DNA from: Vermamoeba vermiformis
Taxonomy: Eukaryota; Tubulinea; Echinamoebida
NCBI GenBank assembly: GCA_045837725.1
Contig: JBEWZL010000030.1
Span: forward strand, 1 to 64,000
Length of the DNA: 64,000 bases
Direction: 5' to 3'
The notes below the pieces were generated by a model. That model worked only from the letters and a program-made list of their open reading frames with translations. It ran no database searches and was not told the DNA's origin. Made by a program: the position numbers and the translations under genes. Positions 24,487 through 37,143 of this stretch are shown in pieces (positions within the stretch are counted from its first letter, which is position 1; the number at the start of each line of letters is the position of its first letter).

Positions 24487-27198
24487 TTAGTTGTCGGAGC
24501 TAACTGAGTCCGAATCCTTCTTTGCAGGCGAGCGAGATCGTGATCGGGAACGAGACACTGATCTAGAGGCCGATCTGGAGCGGGGTGAGGGAGATCTAGA
24601 GCGGGATTTGGAAGAAGGGGAGCGCGATCTGGAGCGAGATTTAGAACGGGACTTAGGTGAGGGAGAGCGAGAGCGAGATCTAGAGCGAGATCGGGACTTG
24701 GGGGAAGGGGATCTTGAACGAGAACGAGAACGGGACTTGGGTGAAGGTGATCGTGAACGGCGCTTCTCGTCGCTGGAGACAGACTTGTTGTCCTCTTGGT
24801 GAGCCTCTTCTTCGTGCTTGGGCTCCTCGTGGTGCTCTTCGTGGTGAGCTTCTTCGTGTTTGTGCTCTTCATGGTGCTCGTGATGCTCCTCATGGTGCTC
24901 GTGGTGCTCCTCGTGCTTGGGTTCTTCGTGGTGTTCATGGTGCTCCTCGTGGTGCTCGTGGTGTTCCTCGTGCTTGGGCTCTTCGTGATGCTCCTCATGA
25001 TGGTGGTCCTCATGGTGCTCGTGGTGCTCCTCATGCTTGTGGTCTTCATGGTGCTCGTGATGTTCCTCGTGCTTGTGTTCCTCGTGGTGAGTCTCGTGGT
25101 GTTCATCATGCTTGGGGGCTTCATGATGTTCCTCGTGCTTGTGAACCTCAGCTTGCTTCTCCTCGCGCAACTTCTTGGCCAATTGTTCACGCTCGGCTTT
25201 AGCTTTCTCTTCGCGCTCTTGAGCCTCCTGTTCGGCCTTTTGACGCTCTTCTCTCAACTGCTTCTCGCGCTTTTCAGCTTCGAGTCTCTCTTGCTCGCGC
25301 TTCTCGGCAAATTGTTCAGCCAACGACTTCTTGTTGCCACTGTCTGAAGACTTTTGCGAAGTGTGAGTGGAGGTGGTAGTGCTGGTGCTGGTTTGTTGCT
25401 TGGCAGCCTTGGCCTTGGCTTCACGTTCAGCGCGTTCACGCTCCTCGCGTTCCTTAAGTTCCTAATAGAAGAGTTTATTAATATCGACTACGGCCATACC
25501 TTATCGCGTATGATCATACCTGTTCGCGCTTCTCGCGTTCTTCACGGATTTGCTTTTCCTTGCGCTCTTGTTCCAACTTCTCTTCGCGTTGCTTCTCGGC
25601 AAATCGCTCAGCCAATGACTTGTTGGCACCAGCTAAATAAAAACATTGTCAGAAATTTCCAGATCGAGATCTGATCGAGAAACAACTTACATTCACCGCG
25701 GGGAGTGGTGCTAGTAACGACCTTGTTGGCCTCAGCAACCTTGTTTTCAAAGGCCTTCAATCTATCAGCTAACTTGCCGCCAGACTTAACCTCAGCTTCA
25801 GCTACAAAAATGAATTTTTGAGTGGATTTGCCTTACGCACGCGTTCGATCTGCAATGTTTACTCACCAGTGCGGGGGCTAACAACAGTATTGCTGCTAGA
25901 AGCACCTGATTCGAACTTCTTCTTGGCATCGGCAAAGCCAGCAAGACGAGGCTTTTCGGTGGTAGTAGATGAGCTCGAAACAGCTATTAAAATAAATCAG
26001 CAAATAGCTCAATAATATTCTCATTGATGTCATATACTTACTGGTAGTAGTAGTATTATCGCGAGGAGAAGTAGTAGGCTTGTGAGCGACATGACCGTCA
26101 GTGGCATGAGATGCAGAAGGGCCACCCTTTTGATGAGTAAATTGTTGTTGTTGCTTCTCACGACCGAAACCTAATAACGTATTATTATCATTAAATTATT
26201 ATTTCGTTTGGAGAGAGTGAGATTCGGATTCGCGAGCGAGAAATTTCGATTGACTGCCGTTGATGTCAAATTGATCTACCTGGTTTACCTAGCATATATA
26301 TGTTTATTTGTGTGCTTACCTTCGTCGTAGTTGCCCTTCAATCTGAATAATTGAGTAAAATGAGGCTTGCAATAAACTTGGCCTTGAAGAGAGGCGAAGT
26401 TGCCTAACTTAAGCATTGCATTGCAGTGAGCGCATCTGAAGCAGGTCTATATAGTATACAATTAATATTATGAGTAAACTAGCCAACCAAAATCGAACAC
26501 AAATATCTTTTTTCAATTTGAATCTGCTCGCGATGGCGATTATTTTTGTCATTAAAATGTATATTATACTCTTGTTATGTATATTAACATTCGACTATTA
26601 ATTTTATGCCTTGTATTCAAGATCCAACAAAATCGCAACGGTCAAATTCGTATCTTTTTAACTTTTAAAAAATCCTACACGTAATAAACTATGATTTTAC
26701 CGAAATTAGCTTGTATATAATCAATTAAATGTGTCTTAAATTAAAATCACGCGATTTCTATTTAAATTTACAAAAATAACGAAGATTATTAAATTGTTCA
26801 GATCTGCCACAATAACAAGTAAGTTTGCCGTTATTTTTTACCTTGTGCATCAATGACTTATCATCAACAGAGATCTTTTCTGTAGGATAGACAGTTTTGC
26901 CGCACTTAGCGCACTTGTCTGAGGGACGGGCGATATTCATCTAGACAACAAAACTCTTATTAGACATTTCTCGCGAAAAAATTAACGAAATAATAGTGCA
27001 GTTGGTCAAAATAATTCATGGTATTGATAAAATACAGTTAGCAATTTCGTTTTCTCGGCCCGCAGTATTTTTTCAAACTCGGATGCGAATTTTAACGTTG
27101 GGACCAAAGCAATAGAAAATCGGGGCTAATAGCGCTCTTGTTTGTGTATCAAACGTTATATAACCTACCTTAATGGGTGTAGCTGCAACTTCCGACAT
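24487..27198 (-). CDS. LIM-domain protein with His/Glu repeat and RS tail
   Basis: ATG at 27,198 ([10 protein letters not shown]) splices to [20 protein letters not shown], then across a long intron (about 390 nt) to [20 protein letters not shown], giving one LIM zinc domain (two CxxC pairs with the later C/H ligands CKPHF). Next come a Gln/Ser/Thr-rich linker and two repeats of SLAERFAEK or SLAEQFAEK, each opening an Arg/Glu-Lys coiled coil (about 25,600-25,150). A roughly 110-residue low-complexity block of HEEHHE-type repeats follows (about 25,145-24,800). The end is an RS domain ([14 protein letters not shown] repeats, 24,780-24,500) with TAA at 24,487. LIM domains bind cytoskeletal or nuclear partners; RS tails are typical of splicing factors. 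The His/Glu block could chelate metal. Confidence 0.85.
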
Positions 27199-27450
27199 GA
27201 TGCCAATAATATACTACGATTTTTTTGTTTAGTACCAGATCGAGCCAAAATGCTTAGCAGTGTTTGCCAATAAAGAAAGATAGTAACTGATTGCCAGTAC
27301 CAAACCCCCAAGAATCTACGGTTAGATCCCTGCTTGACAATTTATTTTGCGAGACTTTTCTTCGGAGGACGGATGTGTACACAAAGGAAAAAGACGACTG
27401 AAGTTTTTTTGCGGGTCATTGTTGAATTGCAATAACTTACATAACACACC
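27199..27450. promoter_or_regulatory. Divergent promoter region, LIM gene / lipid-transfer gene
   Basis: The 252-nt gap separates two genes transcribed away from each other and so should carry both promoters. No TATA box is evident. The right-hand gene shows strong codon bias, so this side is probably highly active. Confidence 0.45.
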
Positions 27451-30271
27451 ATGAAGTCTATCATTCTCGGTGTTCTTTTTGTCGCAACCGTCGCCATTGC
27501 GTTTCCCTCACAATTGACTTACAACATCGGCGATGAGTTTGATTACACTTGCTCAGCCTTAGTTGATAGCAGAGGCCAAATGGCCGACGGATCTAGAACT
27601 AGTGGTTCATATTCCACTTTGAATGGTATTGTCGCTGTCCAAGTAAGTCGAAAACAAAAATATAGCGAAATCTAAAATTATTTTCGAATATTATTGCCGC
27701 TTGTCACCATTAATTTCGTTATATTTGTGATTATTCTAACCTATTTTTAATTTAGGTTCAAGATTTTCAGAACGGAGTTTATTTGTTTGTTATGAACATG
27801 TTTGATGTCACCGTTAATGTGGGTCAAGGTCCTGCTTCAGCTAAGCCTGGAACTCCTTTGACCTCAAGAGACGACGAACCATTGGGTTATGTAAGCTCAA
27901 TTACACTATGATTCAATATCAAACAATAGAGGACACGACGGATGTCACCGTTTTTGGATGTGGACTGTAATTTCAAGATGCTGATGTTCTGCTTGATATT
28001 TAGGACATGTACTTTGCTCAAAACGCTACTGGTGAAATCACTGAGATTTGGTACAACGTAAGTGTCGGAGCTCGCGGAATGAATTTTTCCGGATGGCAGC
28101 GTAATAACAATCGATGCTTTAATAGGAGGATGACTCGCCTTACTTCGTCAACGTTAAGATTAGCGCTATCAACGCTTTCCAAACTCGCGTTGTTGCTCCT
28201 GGTGCTAACCTTATGGCTGCTGAGTCCGATCCCGCTGGTTATCACTACTCCAGCTTCGTTGGTGGCAATCAAGTACGTGATTCGCATCTATATAATACAT
28301 GTCATTATACTAATGTATTTACACTAATAGCAAACTACTTTGTTGGTTTCCAAAACCTTCACCGAAAAGGATTTCACTTCCTTCGCTGACCCCAATGTCA
28401 AGCCTGCCAACTTGAAGCTCAACGCTTTGACTTCTACTTCCGTCCACAACGACGGCTACATCATTGGCGCTTCAGTCAACCAACAAGTTGTTATTACCAA
28501 CGCCAATCCTCAAGCCTCATCTGTTGCATCTCGCACTCGTCGCGCCGCTGCCCCCAACACTAACACCACTGGCTTCGACATGAACTTGTCCTCTGCCGGT
28601 CAATTGACTATTGCTTTGAGCCAAAGCGGTCAAAACTTGCGATTTGGCGGTGCTAAGAAGTTCAACATGGCCGCTCTCACCACATCCAACCTCAAGAAGA
28701 GCACTATGGTCGAGCTCGGTGCTAAGGGCGTTGAGTTCAAGAAGAACTTGGCTCCTGCCATCGAAGTTACTTCTTCCGTCTCCAAGCTCCTCGGCAGCCA
28801 ATTGACTCGCTCCAAGAGATACACCTTGGCCAACAAGTTGATCCGCTTCTTCAACGCCAACCCTGCTCAACTCACTCACTTGACTGCTAAGATCAGTGAC
28901 AAGCTTTCTGCCAAGCAAATCCAATCCATCTTCTACGTTCTTGCTGGTGTTTCCAACGTCAACGCTGTCGCTACCGCCCAAGACGCCTTGACTGTTGCTG
29001 GTCTCAACCACCGCTCTGTTGACCGTCAATTGACTGCTATCTTGGCTCTCGGCAGCAGCTTGCAAGACGTCACTCCCGCCGTCATGACTCGCTTGGCTGA
29101 ATTGGCCCGTGCCAACACCAACCGCAGAGTCTCCACTCACGCTTTGTTGGCTGCCAGCGCCATTCTCGGTCGCACCAAGAACGCTGACGTCATCAACATC
29201 GGCAAGGCCCTCTTGTCTGACAAGTTGAACGGTTTCTTGAACCGCGCTTCTGACGCTGCAGATTTGACTGTCATTTTGAACGCTGTTGGTAACGCTGGTC
29301 CCAACGGTATCTCCTTGGAAGCCAACATCCAAAGACTCGCTCCATACGCCAACGACGAGAAGTACAAGGCTTTGTGGATTAGCACTTTCAGAAAGTTCCC
29401 CGCCACTGAAGTTATGGCCAAGATGCCCGCTAACCTCCGTGCCATCATCGACTCCGCTGCTGCTCCTCGTGATGACTTGTACCCCTTCAACAAGAACTTC
29501 AGCCGTGACTACAAGCTCGGTGGTGAGTCCGTCAACGCCGACTTCAGCTTCGACTTGTTCTTGGGTACCAACTTTGACTGCAACCAACAATACTTCAACT
29601 ACTTGGCCTACGCTGACGTTGAAGCTGTTGTCGATGTCTACGACTACTCCAAGTCTGCTTTTGTCGCCAAGGCCACCTACGGCAAGGCCAACGGTGTTCT
29701 CCAAGGCAACGAGATCTACGTTCGCTTCTGGGACGACGTTTTGTATGATCAACAATTGCCCACCGTTGACTGCAACGAGCACACTTACCCTCTCGGCCAC
29801 ACTGCCCCTGGTTTCTCTGTCTCTTACACCGTCTGGGTTTCCATCATCCCCGTCACCTTCACTGCCTCCGCTGCTCTCGAATTGAACTTGTCTTGGGGCT
29901 GGCAGATCTGCGACTCTCAATTGAGCGCTGAAGTTGAACTCATCCCTGATGCCGCTTTGGTCATCTCCGGTGATGCTGACATTGACTTGTTGATCATCAA
30001 GGCTGGTCTTGAATTGGACGTCGATTTGGACCTCGAAGTTAGACCTCAAGGTTACATCCACGGTTCTGAATGCACTATTGGTGTCGATGTCGAATTGACC
30101 TACGAGCCCTCTAGCGCTCAATTTGACGGCTACTACGCTTGGGATCACTGCAAGTACTGGATCTTCGACTGCTCTTGGGGCAAGCACAACCAACAAACCT
30201 TCTGGTCTTGGAACACCCCTGCTTCCAACGAGATTGTCTACAACCAACAATGGAAGATTGCCAAGAACTAA
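27451..30271 (+). CDS. Vitellogenin/MTP-like large lipid-transfer protein
   Basis: ATG at 27,451 encodes a signal peptide (MKSIILGVLFVATVAIAFPS). Four short 5' exons join a long last exon (28,332-30,271), giving about 820 residues. Residues about 20-230 look like the N-terminal beta-barrel. A furin-type RTRR site follows, then an all-helical, Ala/Leu-rich segment (for example SDKLSAKQIQSIFYVLAGVS and RQLTAILALGSSLQD) like the superhelix of vitellogenin and microsomal triglyceride transfer protein. The C-terminal third is beta-rich with several Cys and Trp-rich motifs. Such proteins load or carry lipid in the secretory pathway. Codon use is strikingly biased (TTG/CTC, AAG, CAA, AAC), implying very high expression. 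Family assignment rests on architecture, not alignment. AATAAA near 30,311. Confidence 0.6.
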
Positions 30272-30465
30272 GAAGCCTTGTAATTTTGATGTAGAGTTTA
30301 TATCCTTATGAATAAAGCAAAATTTTCGCAAACGTTGTTTCCCGCGCTTAAGTTACCGTTGGCAATTTAAATTTTCCTCCCGCGAAAAAGAAGTTCATTG
30401 CATTCAATTTTTAATAGTTGAACAATCATTTGTGTATATTATGTGTAAGTAAGGCAAGCCACAAC

Positions 30466-33400
30466 ATGAGCAAGGTTGCATCCGATACTAATCCCGTTTC
30501 ATCTCAAGGTAATTCACTTTTCGCTTCCTAATACGCGAAAAAAAGCATTAAATAATTAATTTAATATGATATTAGTTGTCTCAATGACTTGATTTGTACT
30601 TTCATCTCTAACCAATTATTTATTGCAATAAACAGGATCGAAGCAATTGTCAAACGCAGACAAGCTTGCTTTTAATAAGGCATTGCGCGAGGCGAAGGCA
30701 AAAGAGCATGAGAATTCATTCGCAGAGGCTTTGAAGTTTTACCAACAAGCAGATGCGATCTTTTCTGGTCATGACAAATTAAAAAAGAAGATAAAGCATT
30801 TATTGCAAAAAGTATTGACAGAGGTACGTATGAATAATATTTAATAAGTATATAATGTCATTTTCTAATTGTTTAAAAGAAGGAAGAAGATAAAGAAAAT
30901 ACCAGTGTCAATCAAGCCAGCTCGATAAAGACTCCTGCTAAGGTTAAGGAGGAGGTTAAAAAGGAGGTGAAGAAGCCTTCAAAGAGAGTAATCGAAGAAA
31001 GTGACGAAGAAGAGGACGAAAGCGAAGAAGAGTCTCGATCAGTCGATCCTGCAAAAGACACCTACGAGAAGCTTGACGAAGACTACTTCATTAACACCCG
31101 CACTCGAGAATGCGTCATTGATTATCAGCAATCTAAGCGATTCGTCTTACCCGAAAAGGTCTACAAAGAATTGTTACCCCACCAGAAAGAAGGAATTGCC
31201 TGGCTTTGGAAGCTATTCAAAAACCGTAAAGGTACCGGAATAATTCTTCTACTTGCGACCTAAATTAAATAACTAACGACAATTATATTAGGTGGCATTT
31301 TGGGAGACGATATGGGTCTCGGCAAGAGCGTCCAGATCTCGACTTTTCTTGGTGCCTTGTTCAAGCAAAAACAAATCGAGCGATGCCTCGTTATCGCTCC
31401 TACCAGCTTGATCGAAGAGCCCTGGGAGAAAGAACTTAACAAATGGACCTCTGGCGTCAACATCAAGAAGTTCCATGGCACTTCAGTCGTGCAACGCGAG
31501 AAGGCTCTTGATTCTGTCATTAACCGCGGTGGTATTGCTTTAACAACCTACGGTAAGAATATACGACATATTAAATGCCTAAGTAGACATTATTAACTCG
31601 TGCGATCAGGTATGGTTCGAGAGAATGTGGATCAAGTCAATCAAACCACGTGGGATTTGATCGTGCTCGACGAAGCACACGTGATCAAGAAGCACACCAA
31701 CAAGATCTATCAGACCATGCTGCAAGTCAAAGCAACACGCAGAATCTTGTTGACGGCCACTCCCATTATGAACAATTTGACTGTAAGTAGTATTGCTGGA
31801 GGAATTTTTCGTTCGCAAAGTAACAAATTGGTGCAGGAATTGTGGGCTTTGATCAACTTTATTTCTGACGGTCAATTGTTGGGTCACATTACTACGTTCC
31901 ACACAGAGTTTGAACGTCCTATTCTAGCCGTAAGTCACAGTCTTCTTAACGACGCTTAATTTCTAATGACAATATCGCTATAGGGCAACAGTCGTAATGC
32001 CAATGCTACTCAAAAGCAGTTGAGCTCAGCATTGACTCAAAAGTTGCGAAACATTATTCATCCCTATTTCTTGCGTCGTGAGAAGAAGGACGTATTCAAG
32101 ACATCAGATAATCCCGAGCCTGCTCCAGTCGCAGCACCTGTTGCCGAAGAGAACAAAGAATTGGCTCAATCCAGCGAATCCGTCGAGGCTCTAGTGGATC
32201 CGCTCGAAAAATTGACTATTAAGGTCAAGAAGAACGATTACGTCGTATGGGTGAAGTTGAAGCCCGTTCAAGTCAAGCTATATGCAGACTTCTTGGCTGT
32301 ACCTGAGATTCAAGAGGTGAGTAGAAGCGCAGATCAGATCTAACTCAGCGGCTAACTTTCTTTGGTAGATTTTGAACAAGACTCGCAGTCCCTTGGCTGC
32401 GCTTAGCGTATTGAGAAAGATTTGCGATCATCCTCAATTGTTGAGCACGATGGTTGAATACAGCAATGTCTTCAACTTGAAGGACTCGTAAGTTCTTTCG
32501 GATCGATCATATTTTATTTGGTACTAACTGGCTCTTACAGACTCCAAAAAACTACGCTGGTTCAACAATCTGCTAAGCTGGAGTTCGTTGTTTCTTTGAT
32601 GCAGGATCTGAAGAAGAACAACCACCGAGTGTTGATCTTCAGTCAATCGACCAAGATGCTCGACATTATTTCTCAAGTATTCAAACAAGAGGGCCACAAG
32701 TTCATTCGAATTGACGGAGAAATTCCTCTAAAAGAGCGACAACAGCGCATCAATGCTTTCAACACTGATCGCAGCTATTTCTGCTTCCTGTTGTCCACTA
32801 AAGTCGGTGGATTCGGCTTGAACTTGACTTCAGCTGATCGAGTCATCATTTGTAAGTAGAGTTTAATGCCGGTACGCGCAGATCTGACAAGAATTTAAAC
32901 AGTTGATCCTTCTTGGAACACTACCGACAATCAAGCAGTCGATAGAGCCTACAGAATTGGTCAACAAAAGAACGTTGTAGTCTATCGTCTCATCACTTGT
33001 TCCACCATTGAAGAGAAGATCTACCGCAAGCAGATCTTCAAGGATGATTTGATGCGAATGATGACTCAAAAGAAACAGGTACGTAGTATTATATTACTGT
33101 CATTGCCAAGCTTTATTAATGCCGCTATGCACCAGGCTCAACCTCGTCGTTTGTTTAGCGATGAAGAATTGAAGATTGAGCTCAAACAAATGTTCCAATT
33201 TGAAAATCCTGACGCCAGTTTGACGCAACAGATTCTCGAAGAGTATTTGAACAAGTTCAAGAGGTACTCTAATTACTATCCTTGTTTGTGCTGACTTCAA
33301 ATTCTAACCTAATTCACAGACAAAACGAGACTCGTCGTCAATCTCTTGAGACCCACGTAGCTTATCTTCGTTCAAATCCACTCGTTTTCGGTCTCAGTCC

Positions 33401-36400
33401 GCACGATCTGGTTTTGGATGGCGATAAGTTGCGCAACATTTGGGCTCGTCGTGCTTCTCAATTTGGTGCTCAATCGAATATGAGTCCTAGCAACACCAAT
33501 GTTAATGCTCAAAATATGCTTGCTAATCGATCTCGTTCGAACGCGCCTCACAGCCCTTCGGATCCAGACCTCGCTCAAGCATCCGCTCTTGTTATCGAGG
33601 CAGTAAGTCTAATTAATATTCAAAGTGCTTTTAATTCACGGCTAACGCTCTAACAGGCGGACAAGTCGCTGCAAAAGCTTCAAAAGACCATCTTGCCGCT
33701 ACACGTGGTCGAACATCAACGTCTAGAACAACTAGAGATGTCAGCGCAGAAATCAGAAGTCAAGCGCAAGAGATTGCAAAAGATGGAAGAGGACGAAGAT
33801 AGTATGCAACGCTCTCCTACTCGTGTTAAAGGCAAGAACTCGCCTTACATGTCGTATGCATTAATAACATTTTCATCCAATAGCCGTCCCTGCCGTTGTT
33901 CTCAACCGCAAGAGAATTATTGGCGACGAGTCTGACGAAGAAGACCATTACTCTCGCAATCCGTTTATCGCTGACGAGGCCTCAGAGGCCGAAGAAGTGC
34001 CTGACCAAGAGTGCGAGCGAAGCTTCGAGCAGTACTTGAGCGATGGTGAAGCTGAACAAGAGCGCACAGCGATTGATTTGCACTCTGAAGAGGCGAGTGA
34101 AGACAACGAGCCGAATCAGTATGAAAAGGACAGCTTTGTTGCCTCGGAAGATGAAGACGAGTACGATGAGGACGAAGAAGATGCGTATGCTACTGCTCAC
34201 GATGCGGATGAAGATGATTATGATGAAGAAGATGAGGAGATCAATCGTCAGATCCGCAACTCAGTGCCGCTCATGATGGCTCAGGTCGAAGAGGAAGAAG
34301 TTGTTGATTTGACTGGCCCTATTGACGTCAATGATGTCGCTCAAGCCCTTCGTACCATGCGCATTGAAGATGCACCCGAGCATGAAGAAGACGAAGAGGA
34401 TTACGAAGAGTGTGAGGACTACGATCAACAGTACAGCGACGAAGAGTCTGAGCACGAGGACGATGTCATCGTTGATGTAGACTCACCCGTACTCGCTCCA
34501 CGTAATGTAGCTCGTGTCAATGACGAGCAACGTGATGTAGCTACGAATGAAGTGCACGAGACCGTTGAACAAGACGAAGAAGGGGATGAGGCGGCTTACA
34601 ACCAAGAGGATGAAGCTTGTGTGGATCTCAATGCAGAAGACGTCAAAGAGGTCGTTGACATGAATGAAGCGTTTATGGAAAGTGACCATGAAGACCACGA
34701 CAACGATTTTGCTAATGAAGAAGATCAGCAAGAAGATGAGGCTCGCGAATCTGACGAGGAGAGCGAGGACCATCACGATCATGACGCAAAGAGTGTTAGT
34801 GAGAAGGTCGTAGAAGAAGTAGCAGAACAAGTGGCTGAAAAGAAGCCTGTGCCCATTAAAACTGTCGAAGAGCCAGCTGATGACGACTTTGGCATTGATG
34901 ACTTCTCACTCGTTGATGATCTTCATTTGACTGAAGCCGCTCGCAAGTCCTTGCCTCAATCTGCGGAACGTGTTGCTACTGCTGCTGTTGTTGCTGCTGA
35001 AGTCGAGCAGGAAAAGCCCAAGACTCGCGAGGTTGATTTGCCAATCGAAGATGCTGTTGCCGAGACCGAGGAAACTGAAGCTGAGAACGTCGTCGAAGAG
35101 CACAGCGAAGAACAATCGCCAGTTGAAGAGGTGACTAAAGAGGCCCAAGCACCCGAAGAAGAGGACTCTGAAGTGGATTCTGAACAGGATTCCGAGAAGT
35201 CTCCAGAGCGCAGCTTTGCTCCTCGCAAGTCTGTGTTTGGTGACGCTGATCTTGGCAACTTCTTGTTGAGTCAAGTGATCTCCGCACCACGCGACGATGT
35301 CAACGAAGACAGCGAGAGTGAAGAAGAGGACGAGGCTAGTGTCGATGAGACGTTTGAAGACGTGCCTGTCTACGACTATCGCCGTAATGTATTGAGCGGT
35401 GATGAGGACGCTGATGTAGTGAGCGATGAAGAAGTTGAAGAAGACGAAGCTGAACTGGAAGATGAGAACCAATCAGATGATGACGAAGACATGAAACGTG
35501 AAGAGGAGATTAAGGCTCTGTTAGAGCGCATCGATATCAACGCTGCTGCAGTGCAAATAGACGAAGAGAAAGTTGACAATAGCCGAACCGATCGATGACG
35601 AAGACAACGGCAGCGAGGGAGAACAGATCCACGATGACGAACAAGGTCACGAAGAGGAGCACGTCAGCAACGAGCACGAAGATGTTGTTGAAGAAGAACA
35701 AGACGCTGACCTCGACAACACCGTTCAAGATGAACATCACACTGAAGATGAGTGCGATGATGCATGCGATGGTCACGAGGATGAAATTGCTCGTGAGGCT
35801 GAGGCAGACGTTGAGAGTGAGGATGAAGTTGCGCCGAAGAAGGCAACCAACAAGCGACGAGTCATTGATGATTCTGAAAGCGACGCTGGTAACTTCAGTT
35901 TTGAAGGGTACATCACCGGCGAAGAGGAAGATCCGGAGTTGTCCGAAGAATCTCCAGTCAAGCCTGTTGTAAAGAAGAACAAAGACAAGGTCAAGACCTA
36001 CAAAAAAGAAAAGAAGGAGAAGAAGGTTGCTGCAATTGAGATTTCCGACGACGAAGAAGAGCAGATCTGGGATCAGACCCCGAAAATTAAGAAATTAGTG
36101 CGAAAGACCTCTGTCGAAGACTGTAAGCATTCAAAACAATATTATAAACGTTTATATTAACATTGGCTTGTATAGTAAAGGAACCCAAGTCCGCCCAAAA
36201 AGTCGTCCCAAAGAGTTCAACTAAACTTTGGGAGACTAACCGCCGCGAGTTCTTAATGAACAAGGAGGTCATTGCCAAACAATTGTTCGATGAGTTTAAT
36301 ACTCGAATCTTTGGTGGCAAGATGGACAAGCTGGATCTTGTTTGGAGCAAGGCTTTGACTAACTGCGCCGGCAAATACTGCGTGACTATCGAGGTACAAA

Positions 36401-36920
36401 TGTCGTTAATACTTTACAATTTATTCTAACTTTATAATAGAACAAACAAAAGTACTGCTGTATCAAGTTGTCCGGCAAGTTTTTGACCACAGCGGATCGT
36501 TTGAAGTCAACTTTGATTCACGAGATGTGCCACGCTGCTACCCATCTTATTGATGATGAAATCGATGAGGCTCATGGCCCTGTTTGGTTCAAGTGGACTA
36601 AGATCGCAGGTACGTTGAAAAAAATTGGATGTGTTGAACAGATCCGGATCTGACCAACCTTTAATTCATAGAAGCCACATATCCTGGTATTAAGATTACT
36701 CGTTGCCATTCATATGACATCGAGCCAGAGTTCCAACAAAAGAACCAATACGTTTGCACGAACGGCAGCTGCGACAAAGTGTAAGGAACAACCATTCTGA
36801 TTTCTTGCGATTACTTTTACTAATTGCATCGTCATTAGTTTCGGATCAATGTACAAGTTGAAGAAAGCTGAAAAAGTTTGTTCGAAGTGCCGCAGAGGCG
36901 CTTTAGAGCTCTTGCCTTAA
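30466..36920 (+). CDS. PICH/ERCC6L-like SNF2 helicase fused to GCNA/SprT-like protease
   Basis: From ATG 30,466 ([14 protein letters not shown]) a TPR-like segment ([12 protein letters not shown]) precedes an SNF2 ATPase. Walker A is GDDMGLGKS near 31,310, the DEAH box VLDEAHVI near 31,670, and motif [22 protein letters not shown] near 32,950. The segment [20 protein letters not shown] after the helicase matches the PICH family closely. The reading continues in phase through FIADEASE into about 700 very acidic residues (33,900-36,120). It then enters a SprT domain: [20 protein letters not shown], zinc site HEMCHAATH near 36,520, and a CxxxxC..CxxC ribbon ending at TAA 36,918-36,920. PICH binds ultrafine anaphase bridges; GCNA/Spartan proteases clear DNA-protein crosslinks. 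A +1 frame change near 35,575-35,590 interrupts the acidic region, so two genes cannot be fully excluded, but no in-frame ATG starts a second one. Confidence 0.8.
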
Positions 36921-37143
36921 GTTGGGATGCGTTTTTGCTTTGCGTGTATTTGTAATATTACTTGTAAATAAATTTAGTTACAGAACTCATGATGGTCTAG
37001 ATACCTCGCCTTCCAAACGACCTCCTTTCTGGGCCTTTTTAGCTCAGCAATATCCGGTGTGGTGTAGAAGATGGAGATTTTTTTTTGCCTGGGGCCCAAT
37101 GGTGAAAAAAAATTTGGGGGGGTTTTTTTGACACAGTCGATTT
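36921..37143. other. Convergent 3' region with homopolymer tracts
   Basis: The gap between two converging genes holds an AATAAA near 36,965. At 37,078-37,130 there is a dense succession of homopolymers (T9, GGGGCCC, A8, G7, T7). It may hold two terminators or be a poorly assembled spot. Confidence 0.5.

Noticed and set aside
24491-25347. Long plus-strand frames opposite the LIM/RS gene (Arg/Glu/Asp-rich and Val/Leu-rich)
   Set aside because: They are shadows of the HEEHHE and SR repeats; the minus strand gives recognisable domains and splice sites.
28517-30331. A 604-codon open frame on minus, antisense to the lipid-transfer gene
   Set aside because: It is Ser/Val/Gly/Gln-rich, has no domain, and is explained by the extreme codon bias of the plus-strand gene, whose preferred codons leave few antisense stops.
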